Shown here in pieces: positions 1 through 5,548 of a stretch of DNA of 9,843 nucleotides (the stretch's first letter is position 1; each line of letters opens with the position of its first letter). The notes below the pieces were generated by a model. The model ran no database searches. It saw nothing but the letters and a program-made list of their open reading frames with translations, and was not told where the DNA came from. A program made the translations under genes and the position numbers. The DNA is taken from positions 1 through 9,843 of the forward strand of contig JBGOTT010000140.1 of the NCBI GenBank assembly GCA_041476585.1, written 5' to 3'. This DNA comes from JADGRQ01 sp041476585 (GTDB lineage Bacteria; Pseudomonadota; Gammaproteobacteria; Burkholderiales; SG8-39).

Positions 1-758
1 ATGCGCACCGGATCGGTGGTGCGGCCGAATTCGGCATCGACCGTCGAGAGCGCTGCCTCGGCCTGCTCCTCGACGTCCTCGTCGGCGACCTGCGCGGGCG
101 TGGCCTCGCTGATGATCAGCGTCTCTGCGTCGGGCGCCTGGTCGAACACCTGGATGCCCATGTCGCTGAAGGTCGAAATGATCGACTCGATCTGCTCGGC
201 ATCGACCAGGTCGTCGGGCAGATGGTCGTTGACCTCCGCGTAGGTGAGAAAGCCGCGCTCCTTGCCGAGCTTGATCAGGTTCTTCAGCCGCGCACGGCGC
301 GCCTCGGCATCCTCCTTGGGCAGTTCGGCGGTGGCCGCGAGCCACTCCTCGCGCTTGCTGCGGCGCCCCGGGCGGCGGCCGCGCCCCTTTTTCTTCAGCC
401 CCGCATTGACCTTGGCCTCGAGCAGGTCGAGCGCATGCCGGGTGCTCTTGATGGTCGGCTTGGCCGGTTTGACGGGCTTGGCCGGAAGCGCCTTCGCGAC
501 CGGCGTTTCCTTGGCCAAGGGTTTCTTGCCCGGCTTCTTGTCTTTCGCGCGCACCGCAGCCGGGGCGGCCGCGTGCTTGCGCAGGGCCTTGGGCGCAGGC
601 CGCGCAATCACGCGAACGGACTTGGGTTTCCTGGCGGCAATGACCTTTTTCTTCGCCGCCGTGCGCGCCTTCACCGGGTGTTTTTTCAACGCCTTGATCG
701 CCTTGGGTTTTTTCTTCGCCGCATGGGCCTTTTTGAGCTTGCGCTTGGCTTGGGCCAT
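1..758 (-). CDS. rpoD: RNA polymerase primary sigma factor RpoD (sigma-70), N-terminal part, cut by left window edge
   Basis: This gene encodes the housekeeping sigma factor that directs RNA polymerase to -10/-35 promoters. The window holds the ATG at 756-758 and 252 codons; the rest lies beyond position 1. Residues 1 to about 150 are a basic, low-complexity stretch rich in Lys, Ala, Pro and Arg. Sigma region 1.1 follows at about 156-215 (RLKNLIKLGKERGFLTYAEV, NDHLPDDLVDAEQIESI, DMGIQV). An acidic linker comes next (VADEDVEEQAEAA), then the start of region 1.2 (EFGRTTDPVR). Regions 1.1 and 1.2 match E. coli sigma-70 closely, whereas the basic extension is absent from the E. coli protein. Such extensions are familiar in betaproteobacterial RpoD. 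It is the last gene of the rpsU-yqeY-dnaG-rpoD operon, 84 bp after dnaG. A GGTGAG ribosome binding site lies six bases before the ATG, and a TATAAT box lies upstream, so it may also be transcribed separately. Confidence 0.97.
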   Translation of the reverse strand, partial: MAQAKRKLKKAHAAKKKPKAIKALKKHPVKARTAAKKKVIAARKPKSVRVIARPAPKALRKHAAAPAAVRAKDKKPGKKPLAKETPVAKALPAKPVKPAKPTIKSTRHALDLLEAKVNAGLKKKGRGRRPGRRSKREEWLAATAELPKEDAEARRARLKNLIKLGKERGFLTYAEVNDHLPDDLVDAEQIESIISTFSDMGIQVFDQAPDAETLIISEATPAQVADEDVEEQAEAALSTVDAEFGRTTDPVR

Positions 759-764
759 CAGTGC

Positions 765-770
765 CTCACC
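765..770 (-). promoter_or_regulatory. Ribosome binding site of rpoD
   Basis: GGTGAG on the minus strand lies six bases before the ATG of rpoD. It supports that start codon over any internal start after the lysine-rich extension, so the basic extension is probably translated. Confidence 0.7.
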
Positions 771-792
771 GGGAGAAAAAGGGAAACCGGAA

Positions 793-798
793 ATTATA
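793..798 (-). promoter_or_regulatory. -10 box of a possible separate rpoD promoter
   Basis: A perfect TATAAT lies on the minus strand in the dnaG-rpoD gap, 34 bases before the rpoD ATG, which predicts a leader of about 28 bases. No good -35 hexamer is visible at 16-18 bp spacing (GGCAGC at 17 bp), but an A/T-rich TTTAAAAAAG lies further upstream. In E. coli the same operon has internal rpoD promoters, so a local promoter is reasonable. It has not been demonstrated here. Confidence 0.5.
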
Positions 799-842
799 GC
801 AAAGCAGATGGGGACGCTGCCGCTTTTTTAAACCACGCAGGT

Positions 843-2555
843 TCAGGCGCGCTGGCGCTTCAGTTCGGCGAGCTCTTGGAGACGCCGCGCGAGCTCCACG
901 CCCGAGAATTTGGCCAGTTCGTCCTTCTTGCGCTTGATGCTCAGGGCCAGTTGGATCTGGCGGAACTCCTGCGCGGCGACTTCTTCGCTCGCCTCGATAT
1001 CGAACATCGAGGCTCGCGCGCCTTCGAACAACTCGGCGTGCGGACTGCCCGCAAAGGCGTCGATCAGGAGTGCCTGCGTGACCGACCCGACCCGACCGCA
1101 GTGTTCGGCGAGCGCGACGATCGCCTTGCCCTCGGGCATATCCGGGTCGAACAGTTCGAGATCCAGTTCGGTGGCAAGGTTCGGCTGGGTCAACAGCACT
1201 CTCAGCAATTGCGATTCTAGTGAAAGCGGCGGCAATGCCTGCACACGCGCGGGCGCCGCGTGCTTGTACATGGACGTGCTACGCATCTCCAGCAGCCGCT
1301 CGGCCTCCTCCTGCGACACGCGCGCGAGCTGCGCCACTTCCTTCACCATTTGCAGCCTCAATCCGGGCGCCGCGATCTTCTGCAGGTGCGGCCTGGCCGC
1401 GGACAGAAAACGCGAACGGCCTTCCGGTGTCGCGAGATCGTTGCCGGCGCGCAGTTCGCCGAGCAGGAACCCCGAGAGCGTCTGCGCTTCGCCCGCAAGG
1501 CGCTCGAATGCATCCCTGCCATGGTTGCGCACGTAGGTGTCCGGGTCATCGCCTTCGGGCAGGAACAGGAACCGGAGCGGCTTGTGATCGAGCGCGAGCG
1601 GCAGGCTGACTTCGAGCGCACGCCACGCAGCCTTGCGTCCGGCCGCGTCGCCGTCGAAGCAGAACACGATCTCGTCGGCCAGGCGCAGCAGCTTGCCGAC
1701 GTGCGTCGGGGTGGTCGCCGTACCGAGCGTGGCCACCGCGTAGCCCACCCCGAATTGGGCAAGCGACACCACGTCCATATAGCCCTCGACCACCAGCACG
1801 CGGCTCGAGGTGCGCATCGCCTCGCGCGCCTGCACGAGACCATACAGTTCGCGGCCCTTCTCGAACAGCACGGTCTCGGGCGAGTTGAGGTATTTGGGCT
1901 CGTCTTCGCCCATCACGCGGCCGCCGAAGCCGATCGCCGCGCCGCGCGCATTGAAGATCGGGAACATGACGCGGTCGCGGAAACGGTCGTAGCGCTTGCC
2001 TTCGCCCGCAATCACCAGGCCCGCGTCGACCAGCGCCTTGTCTTCGTACTCGGGAAACGCGGCCTTCAGCCCCTGCCAGTCGTCCGGCGCGTAACCGATG
2101 CGAAAGCGCGCTGCGATCTCGCCGGTAAGCCCGCGCCCCTTGAGGTAGGCGATCGCGCGCTCGGATTTCTTCAGCTCTGCGCGGTAGAACTCCATCGCGC
2201 GCTCGATCAGCGCATACAGGTCCTGCTCGCGGTCCGTCTGCTCCTTCGGTCGCTGGCGCGTAGCGTCCTCGGGCACCGTGAGCCCGGCGCTCGCGGCGAG
2301 GTCCTTCACCGCCTCGACGTAGCCCATGCCGGCGTAGGCCATCAAGAAGCCGATTGCGTTCCCATGCTGGCCGCAACCGAAGCAATGGTAGAACTGCTTG
2401 GCCGGGCTGACCGTGAACGACGGCGATTTCTCGGTGTGGAACGGGCACAGGCCGAGGAAGTTCGCCCCGCCCTTCTTCAACTGGACGTAGCGCGACACGA
2501 CGTCGACGATGTCGACGCGGTTGAGGAGGTCCTGCTTGAATGATTCGGGTATCAC
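843..2555 (-). CDS. dnaG: DNA primase DnaG
   Basis: This gene encodes primase, which makes the short RNA primers for Okazaki fragments and leading-strand starts, working with the DnaB helicase. The protein has 570 residues (E. coli 581). The N-terminal CHC2 zinc domain has ligands C37, H40, C58 and C61 (GLCPFHTEKSPSFTV, FYHCFGCG). The RNA polymerase core follows with the Toprim motifs VVEGYMDVV (E257) and FDGDAAG (D301, D303), which bind the catalytic metals. The C-terminal 130 or so residues are helical and fit the DnaB-interaction domain. The start is GTG at 2553-2555, chosen because it gives the MIPESF opening typical of betaproteobacterial DnaG. No strong Shine-Dalgarno site precedes it, so expression may be low or coupled to yqeY, which ends 40 bp upstream. 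Confidence 0.99.
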   Translation of the reverse strand: MIPESFKQDLLNRVDIVDVVSRYVQLKKGGANFLGLCPFHTEKSPSFTVSPAKQFYHCFGCGQHGNAIGFLMAYAGMGYVEAVKDLAASAGLTVPEDATRQRPKEQTDREQDLYALIERAMEFYRAELKKSERAIAYLKGRGLTGEIAARFRIGYAPDDWQGLKAAFPEYEDKALVDAGLVIAGEGKRYDRFRDRVMFPIFNARGAAIGFGGRVMGEDEPKYLNSPETVLFEKGRELYGLVQAREAMRTSSRVLVVEGYMDVVSLAQFGVGYAVATLGTATTPTHVGKLLRLADEIVFCFDGDAAGRKAAWRALEVSLPLALDHKPLRFLFLPEGDDPDTYVRNHGRDAFERLAGEAQTLSGFLLGELRAGNDLATPEGRSRFLSAARPHLQKIAAPGLRLQMVKEVAQLARVSQEEAERLLEMRSTSMYKHAAPARVQALPPLSLESQLLRVLLTQPNLATELDLELFDPDMPEGKAIVALAEHCGRVGSVTQALLIDAFAGSPHAELFEGARASMFDIEASEEVAAQEFRQIQLALSIKRKKDELAKFSGVELARRLQELAELKRQRA

Positions 2556-2595
2556 TGCGCGGAACCAAGCTGCGGCACGGCGATAGTCTAGTCCT

Positions 2596-3042
2596 TCAGC
2601 CGCCGAGTCTGGCCTTCACCAGCGCGGAGACCTTCGCCATGTCGGCGCGGCCGGCAAGGCGGGATTTGAGCAGCGCCATCGCCTTGCCCATGTCCTTGAC
2701 GCTTGCGGCGCCGGATTCGGTGACCGCGGCGGCGATCGCGGCGGCGATCTCGGCTTCGCCCATCTGCTGCGGCAGGTACGCGGTGAGCACGCCCATCTCG
2801 AAGTTCTCCGCGTCGGCAAGGTCCTGGCGGCCCGCCGCCTGGTACTGCGCCACCGACTCGCGGCGCTGCTTCATCATCTTCTCGATGATCGAGAGCACGT
2901 CGGCGTCGGACAATTCGACGCGCTCGTCGACCTCCTTCTGCTTAAGCGCGGCAAGCAGCAGGCGGATGGCCCCCAGGCGCGCCGAGTCCCTCGCGCGCAT
3001 GGCGGCCTTCATGTCATCGGTGATCTGTTGCTTGAGGGACAA
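2596..3042 (-). CDS. yqeY: GatB/YqeY domain-containing protein
   Basis: This is a small protein of 148 residues with the YqeY fold, which is related to the tail domain of the GatB subunit of tRNA-dependent amidotransferase. Its molecular role is not settled; a link to tRNA or aminoacylation is inferred from the GatB relationship. Visible family features are the opening SLKQQITDDMKAAMRARD, the central ADAENFEMGVLTAYLPQQM and the C-terminal GRADMAKVSALVKARLGG. I chose TTG at 3040-3042 as start because it gives MSLKQQI, the usual beginning of this family. The reading frame stays open for 85 more codons into rpsU, but those residues are the shadow of the rpsU region. No clear Shine-Dalgarno site precedes the TTG. 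It lies 32 bp after rpsU and 40 bp before dnaG, as in other betaproteobacterial rpsU operons. Confidence 0.94.
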   Translation of the reverse strand: MSLKQQITDDMKAAMRARDSARLGAIRLLLAALKQKEVDERVELSDADVLSIIEKMMKQRRESVAQYQAAGRQDLADAENFEMGVLTAYLPQQMGEAEIAAAIAAAVTESGAASVKDMGKAMALLKSRLAGRADMAKVSALVKARLGG

Positions 3043-3074
3043 CGGCGGGAACGACGCTGCCGCGGCGTTGCGCT

Positions 3075-3287
3075 TCAGTACATTTTCTTCGGCAGGAGCT
3101 GGCTGCGCAGGCGCTTGTGCAGTCGCTTTACCGCCGCCGCAGCCTTGCGCTTGCGCTCGGTGGTGGGTTTCTCGAAGTGTTCGCGGGCGCGCAATTCGGT
3201 GAGCAGCCCGGTTTTTTCCACGGTGCGCTTGAATCGGCGCAACGCCACTTCGAACGGCTCGTTTTCCTTGATGCGTACGGTAGGCAT
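3075..3287 (-). CDS. rpsU: 30S ribosomal protein S21
   Basis: S21 is a small basic protein of the 30S subunit, located near the 3' end of 16S rRNA and needed for efficient initiation on mRNA. The 70 residues begin MPTVRIKENEPFEVALRR and end RSQLLPKKMY, the expected length and ends for a betaproteobacterial S21. The protein is strongly basic, with Lys/Arg clusters around residues 45-57. The ATG at 3285-3287 follows a GGAGA ribosome binding site. It is the first gene of the operon with yqeY, dnaG and rpoD and is divergent from tsaD, as in E. coli. Its leader carries a terminator-like hairpin, so read-through may set the level of the whole operon. Confidence 0.98.
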   Translation of the reverse strand: MPTVRIKENEPFEVALRRFKRTVEKTGLLTELRAREHFEKPTTERKRKAAAAVKRLHKRLRSQLLPKKMY

Positions 3288-3290
3288 GTT

Positions 3291-3295
3291 TCTCC
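3291..3295 (-). promoter_or_regulatory. Ribosome binding site of rpsU
   Basis: GGAGA on the minus strand lies just before the ATG of rpsU, with the core GGAG four bases away. It directly follows a run of six T, so the site lies inside the U-rich tail of the upstream hairpin. Confidence 0.75.
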
Positions 3296-3313
3296 AAAAA
3301 ATCTCAAAAATAT

Positions 3314-3333
3314 CTTTTCGCGACCGCGAAAAG
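3314..3333 (-). promoter_or_regulatory. Terminator-like hairpin in the rpsU leader (possible attenuator or operator)
   Basis: CTTTTCGCG-GT-CGCGAAAAG is a perfect inverted repeat of two 9-base arms. On the rpsU strand it is followed by ATATTTTTGAGATTTTTT and then the GGAGA site. As RNA it would fold into an 8-bp stem with a tetraloop followed by U-rich sequence, which resembles an intrinsic terminator or attenuator. It could instead be a protein-binding palindrome on DNA. On the tsaD strand no T-run follows it. Confidence 0.55.
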
Positions 3334-3339
3334 GCCTGA

Positions 3340-3345
3340 ATTCTA
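3340..3345 (-). promoter_or_regulatory. -10-like box of a possible rpsU promoter
   Basis: TAGAAT on the minus strand, within TTAGAATTCAGG, lies 52 bases before the rpsU ATG. A start 7 bases downstream would fall at the foot of the leader hairpin, placing that hairpin at the extreme 5' end of the mRNA. No -35 match is visible (GGCGGG at 17 bp), so this is tentative. Confidence 0.35.
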
Positions 3346-3366
3346 ATGTAATCCCCGGGCTTCCCG

Positions 3367-3402
3367 CCAGCGGCGCGGCGCAGCCTGCGGTGCGCGCGCT
3401 GG
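3367..3402. repeat. Nested GC-rich stem-loop in the rpsU-tsaD gap
   Basis: CCAGCG pairs with CGCTGG as the outer stem. After one bulged G, CGCG pairs with CGCG. Inside, CGCA-GCC-TGCG forms a third short stem. The structure is possible on either strand. No function is known; it could be part of a leader RNA of tsaD or of a longer rpsU transcript. Confidence 0.4.
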
Positions 3403-3414
3403 ACACCCGTGGCC

Positions 3415-3432
3415 GCGCAGTGCACACTGCGC
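3415..3432. repeat. Perfect 18-bp palindrome upstream of tsaD
   Basis: GCGCAGTG-CA-CACTGCGC is a perfect inverted repeat with 8-base arms, 36 bp before the tsaD start codon. It could be a protein-binding site or a short RNA hairpin. I do not recognise it as a known operator. Confidence 0.45.
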
Positions 3433-3468
3433 CGCGCCCAAGACACAAAACCCTTGCCAAACAAAGAG

Positions 3469-4488
3469 ATGCTGATCCTCGGGATCGAAACCTCGTGCGA
3501 TGAAACCGGTCTCGCGCTGTATCACAGCGAGGATGGGCTGCTCGCCCACGAACTGCACTCGCAGGTGGCGATGCACGAAGCCTACGGCGGCGTGGTGCCC
3601 GAACTGGCCTCGCGCGATCACATCCGGCGCATCCTGCCGCTAACCCGCGCGGTGTTCGCGCGCAGTGGACGGGTACCGGCAGACCTGGACGCGATCGCAT
3701 ACACCGAAGGGCCGGGCCTTGCAGGCGCGTTGCTGGTCGGCGCCGCCTTCGCGAAGGGGCTCGCCCTCGCGCTCGGCATACCCTCGATCGGAATCCACCA
3801 CCTCGAGGGCCATCTGCTCTCGCCGTTGCTCGCGCACGGCGCGCCGCAGTTTCCGTTCGTCGCGCTGCTCGTCTCCGGCGGCCACACGCAGCTGATGCGC
3901 GTGGACGGCGTCGGCCGTTATGCGCTGCTGGGAGAGACGCTCGACGACGCGGCGGGCGAAGCCTTCGACAAGACTGCAAAGCTGCTGGGCCTGGGCTATC
4001 CGGGTGGGCCTGCGGTATCGCGGCTCGCCGAACGCGGCCGCGCCGGCCGTTTTTCGCTGCCGCGCCCGATGCTGCACAGCGGCGATCTCGATTTCAGTTT
4101 CAGCGGCCTGAAGACCGCCGTGCTCACCGCAGTGCGCGCCGCGCCGCAAGACGACAACGCGCGCGCCGACATCGCGCACGAATTCCAGGCGGCGATGGTC
4201 GAAGTGCTGGTGGCGAAATCGCTCGCGGCGCTCGAAGCCACCGGCCTGCAGCGCCTGGTGGTGGGGGGCGGCGTCGGAGCCAACAGGCAACTGCGCGAGG
4301 CGCTCGATGCGAAGGCCGCGCGCGGCGGATTCGGGGTCTATTACCCGGAGCCCGAACTGTGCACCGACAACGGCGCGATGATCGCGTATGCGGGAGCGCT
4401 GCGCTTCGCGCGCGGGGAAGGTGCATCGACCAGCAGCTTCTCGGTGCGGCCGCGCTGGGAACTGGCGGAGTTCGAGCGCTCCGCCTAG
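3469..4488 (+). CDS. tsaD: tRNA N6-adenosine threonylcarbamoyltransferase TsaD
   Basis: TsaD transfers the threonylcarbamoyl group to A37 of ANN-decoding tRNAs (t6A), working with TsaB, TsaC and TsaE in the cytoplasm. The protein has 339 residues (E. coli 337) in the ASKHA fold. It opens with MLILGIETSCDETGLALY and carries YGGVVPELASRDH. The metal-binding H111 and H115 lie in IHHLEGHLLSP. Further motifs are LLVSGGHTQL near 133-142, DDAAGEAFDKTAKLLGLGYPGGP near 156-178, FSFSGLKT, and CTDNGAMIAYAG near the C-terminus. I chose the ATG at 3469 because upstream in-frame codons from the GTG at 3409 add residues that do not fit the family. The ribosome binding site is weak (AAAGAG abutting the ATG). 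Its stop overlaps that of the convergent plsY. It is divergent from rpsU, as in E. coli. Confidence 0.99.
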   Translation: MLILGIETSCDETGLALYHSEDGLLAHELHSQVAMHEAYGGVVPELASRDHIRRILPLTRAVFARSGRVPADLDAIAYTEGPGLAGALLVGAAFAKGLALALGIPSIGIHHLEGHLLSPLLAHGAPQFPFVALLVSGGHTQLMRVDGVGRYALLGETLDDAAGEAFDKTAKLLGLGYPGGPAVSRLAERGRAGRFSLPRPMLHSGDLDFSFSGLKTAVLTAVRAAPQDDNARADIAHEFQAAMVEVLVAKSLAALEATGLQRLVVGGGVGANRQLREALDAKAARGGFGVYYPEPELCTDNGAMIAYAGALRFARGEGASTSSFSVRPRWELAEFERSA

Positions 4489-5087
4489 GATTTCGCGCCG
4501 ATGCGCGATTCTTCGCCTGCGACCAGCCGCGCGATGTTGGCGCGATGCCGCCAGATGAGCAGCAGCGAGATCAGCACCGCCGCCCACAGAACATTGGCGA
4601 ACCCGAACAGCCAGAACGCGTACGCGGGCGCAAACAGCGCCGCGACCAGCGCGGCGAGCGATGAGAGGCGAAAAAATGCTGCGATCACGATCCACGTGAC
4701 GAGCGTGCCCAGTCCGAGCCACAGATCGAATCCGAGCAGCACGCCGCAGGCCGTCGCAACGCCCTTGCCGCCCTGAAAGCGATGAAACACCGGGAACAGA
4801 TGCCCGAGATATGCCGCCGCGCCTGCGAGCGGAACGGCGATGGTCCCGATCCCGGTTTCGCCAGACAGGAGTTGCGCGAGGAACACCGCGACCCAGCCCT
4901 TCCCCGCGTCGCCGAGCAGAGTGAGCACCGCGGCCGCCTTGTTTCCGGTGCGCAGCACATTGGTTGCGCCGGGGTTTCCCGATCCGTAGGTGTGCGGATC
5001 CGGCAGCGCGAACACGCGGCTCAGCACCACGGCGAACGAGATCGAGCCGAGGAGGTATGCACCGACGACGATCAGCGCAGTCTGCAT
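4485..5087 (-). CDS. plsY: Glycerol-3-phosphate acyltransferase PlsY (acyl-phosphate type)
   Basis: PlsY transfers an acyl chain from acyl-phosphate (made by PlsX) to glycerol-3-phosphate, giving lysophosphatidic acid at the inner membrane. The protein has 200 residues and at least five hydrophobic segments (about 3-26, 51-74, 79-101, 110-139 and 143-179). Family motif 1 is GSGNPGATNVLR at 35-46, motif 2 is GHLFPVFHRFQGGKGVAT at 95-112, and motif 3 is around R140-SSLAAL. The tail HRANIARLVAGEE is also typical. The stop codon overlaps that of tsaD. No Shine-Dalgarno site precedes the ATG; instead a TAGAAT box lies nine bases upstream, suggesting an almost leaderless transcript. Confidence 0.97.
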   Translation of the reverse strand: MQTALIVVGAYLLGSISFAVVLSRVFALPDPHTYGSGNPGATNVLRTGNKAAAVLTLLGDAGKGWVAVFLAQLLSGETGIGTIAVPLAGAAAYLGHLFPVFHRFQGGKGVATACGVLLGFDLWLGLGTLVTWIVIAAFFRLSSLAALVAALFAPAYAFWLFGFANVLWAAVLISLLLIWRHRANIARLVAGEESRIGAKS

Positions 5088-5096
5088 GGCGCTGGA

Positions 5097-5102
5097 ATTC
5101 TA
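5097..5102 (-). promoter_or_regulatory. -10-like box of plsY, implying a near-leaderless mRNA
   Basis: TAGAAT on the minus strand ends nine bases before the plsY ATG, so transcription would begin 0-3 bases before the start codon. No -35 match is visible. The 20 bp spanning this box and the ATG are matched at 18 positions by the block before the dehydrogenase gene at 7934-7953. Confidence 0.5.
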
Positions 5103-5107
5103 CCGCG

Positions 5108-5113
5108 TACAAT
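5108..5113 (+). promoter_or_regulatory. -10-like box of folB, implying a near-leaderless mRNA
   Basis: TACAAT ends eight bases before the folB ATG. Transcription from it would begin at or next to the start codon. No Shine-Dalgarno site fits between them and no good -35 hexamer is visible at 17 bp (CATGGC). It lies back to back with the plsY box in a 34-bp divergent gap. Confidence 0.5.
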
Positions 5114-5121
5114 GTCCGGCC

Positions 5122-5475
5122 ATGGACGTGATCTTCATCCGCGAACTGCGCGTCGAGACGCTGATCGGCTTTCACAAGCGCGAACGCCACGTGCCGCAGA
5201 CCCTCCAGATGGACCTGGAAATCGGCATTGCGAATCCGGCCGTGTTCGCGTCGGACCGCGTCGCCGACTGCATCGATTACGAAAAAGTGACCACGCGCAT
5301 CGGCGAGCTCGCCGCCGAGCGGCATTACAACCTGGTCGAGGCGTTCGCCGAGCGCGTCGCGCGCGCGCTGATCGACGAATTCGGCGCGTCCTCGGCGAAG
5401 ATTTCCGTGGCCAAGCTGGGCATCCTCAAGAACACCGGGCTGGTCGGCGTCGCGATCGAGCGAAACAAGGGCTAG
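5122..5475 (+). CDS. folB: Dihydroneopterin aldolase FolB
   Basis: FolB cleaves 7,8-dihydroneopterin to 6-hydroxymethyl-dihydropterin and glycolaldehyde in folate synthesis, and enzymes of this family may also epimerise the substrate. The protein has 117 residues (E. coli 122). It starts MDVIFIRELRVETLIGFHKR and contains E21, the DYEKV motif with Y53, the LVEAFAERVA helix near 71-80, and K98 in AKLGILK. These match the conserved Glu, Tyr and Lys of the family active site. It ends VGVAIERNKG, a normal family C-terminus. It is divergent from plsY, the same neighbour as in E. coli, and is followed by a tandem hairpin region. Confidence 0.96.
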   Translation: MDVIFIRELRVETLIGFHKRERHVPQTLQMDLEIGIANPAVFASDRVADCIDYEKVTTRIGELAAERHYNLVEAFAERVARALIDEFGASSAKISVAKLGILKNTGLVGVAIERNKG

Positions 5476-5483
5476 GAAGGGGC

Positions 5484-5507
5484 ACGGGGGAACTTGGGTT
5501 CCCCCGT
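5484..5507 (+). terminator. Hairpin 1, probable terminator of folB
   Basis: ACGGGGGAAC-TTGG-GTTCCCCCGT is a perfect 10-bp stem with a 4-base loop, 8 bp after the folB stop. The following TCTTAGTCT is only moderately T-rich, so termination efficiency is uncertain. The stem can also form on the opposite strand and may help end xerD transcripts. Confidence 0.6.
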
Positions 5508-5522
5508 TCTTAGTCTAGGGGC

Positions 5523-5548
5523 ACGGGGGAACTGTAGGGTTCCCCTGT
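5523..5548. terminator. Hairpin 2, probable terminator in the folB/xerD convergent gap
   Basis: ACGGGGGAAC-TGTAGG-GTTCCCCTGT is a 10-bp stem with one G-U pair and a 6-base loop, directly after the xerD stop on the minus strand. No strong T-run follows on either strand, so this is a terminator by position and shape only. Confidence 0.5.

Noticed and set aside
222..1220. Long plus-strand reading frames opposite rpoD and the end of dnaG
   Set aside because: They are antisense to clear rpoD and dnaG coding sequence, show low-complexity Arg/Leu/Ala-rich translations with no family resemblance, and arise from GC-rich third positions.
1260..2543. 427-codon plus-strand open frame opposite dnaG
   Set aside because: It lies wholly antisense to dnaG, which has all primase motifs in the other frame. 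The translation is His/Arg-rich with no recognisable domain.
3043..3297. 85-residue N-terminal extension of YqeY
   Set aside because: These codons overlap rpsU in another frame and give a sequence unlike any YqeY N-terminus; the TTG at 3040-3042 gives the normal start.
3415..3432. LexA box in the rpsU-tsaD gap
   Set aside because: E. coli has a LexA site in the rpsU promoter region, so I looked for one. Neither palindrome here fits CTG-N10-CAG spacing with the expected A/T-rich centre.
3640..5325. 561-codon minus-strand open frame across tsaD, plsY and folB
   Set aside because: It covers three well-identified genes in the wrong frame or strand and has no recognisable domain.
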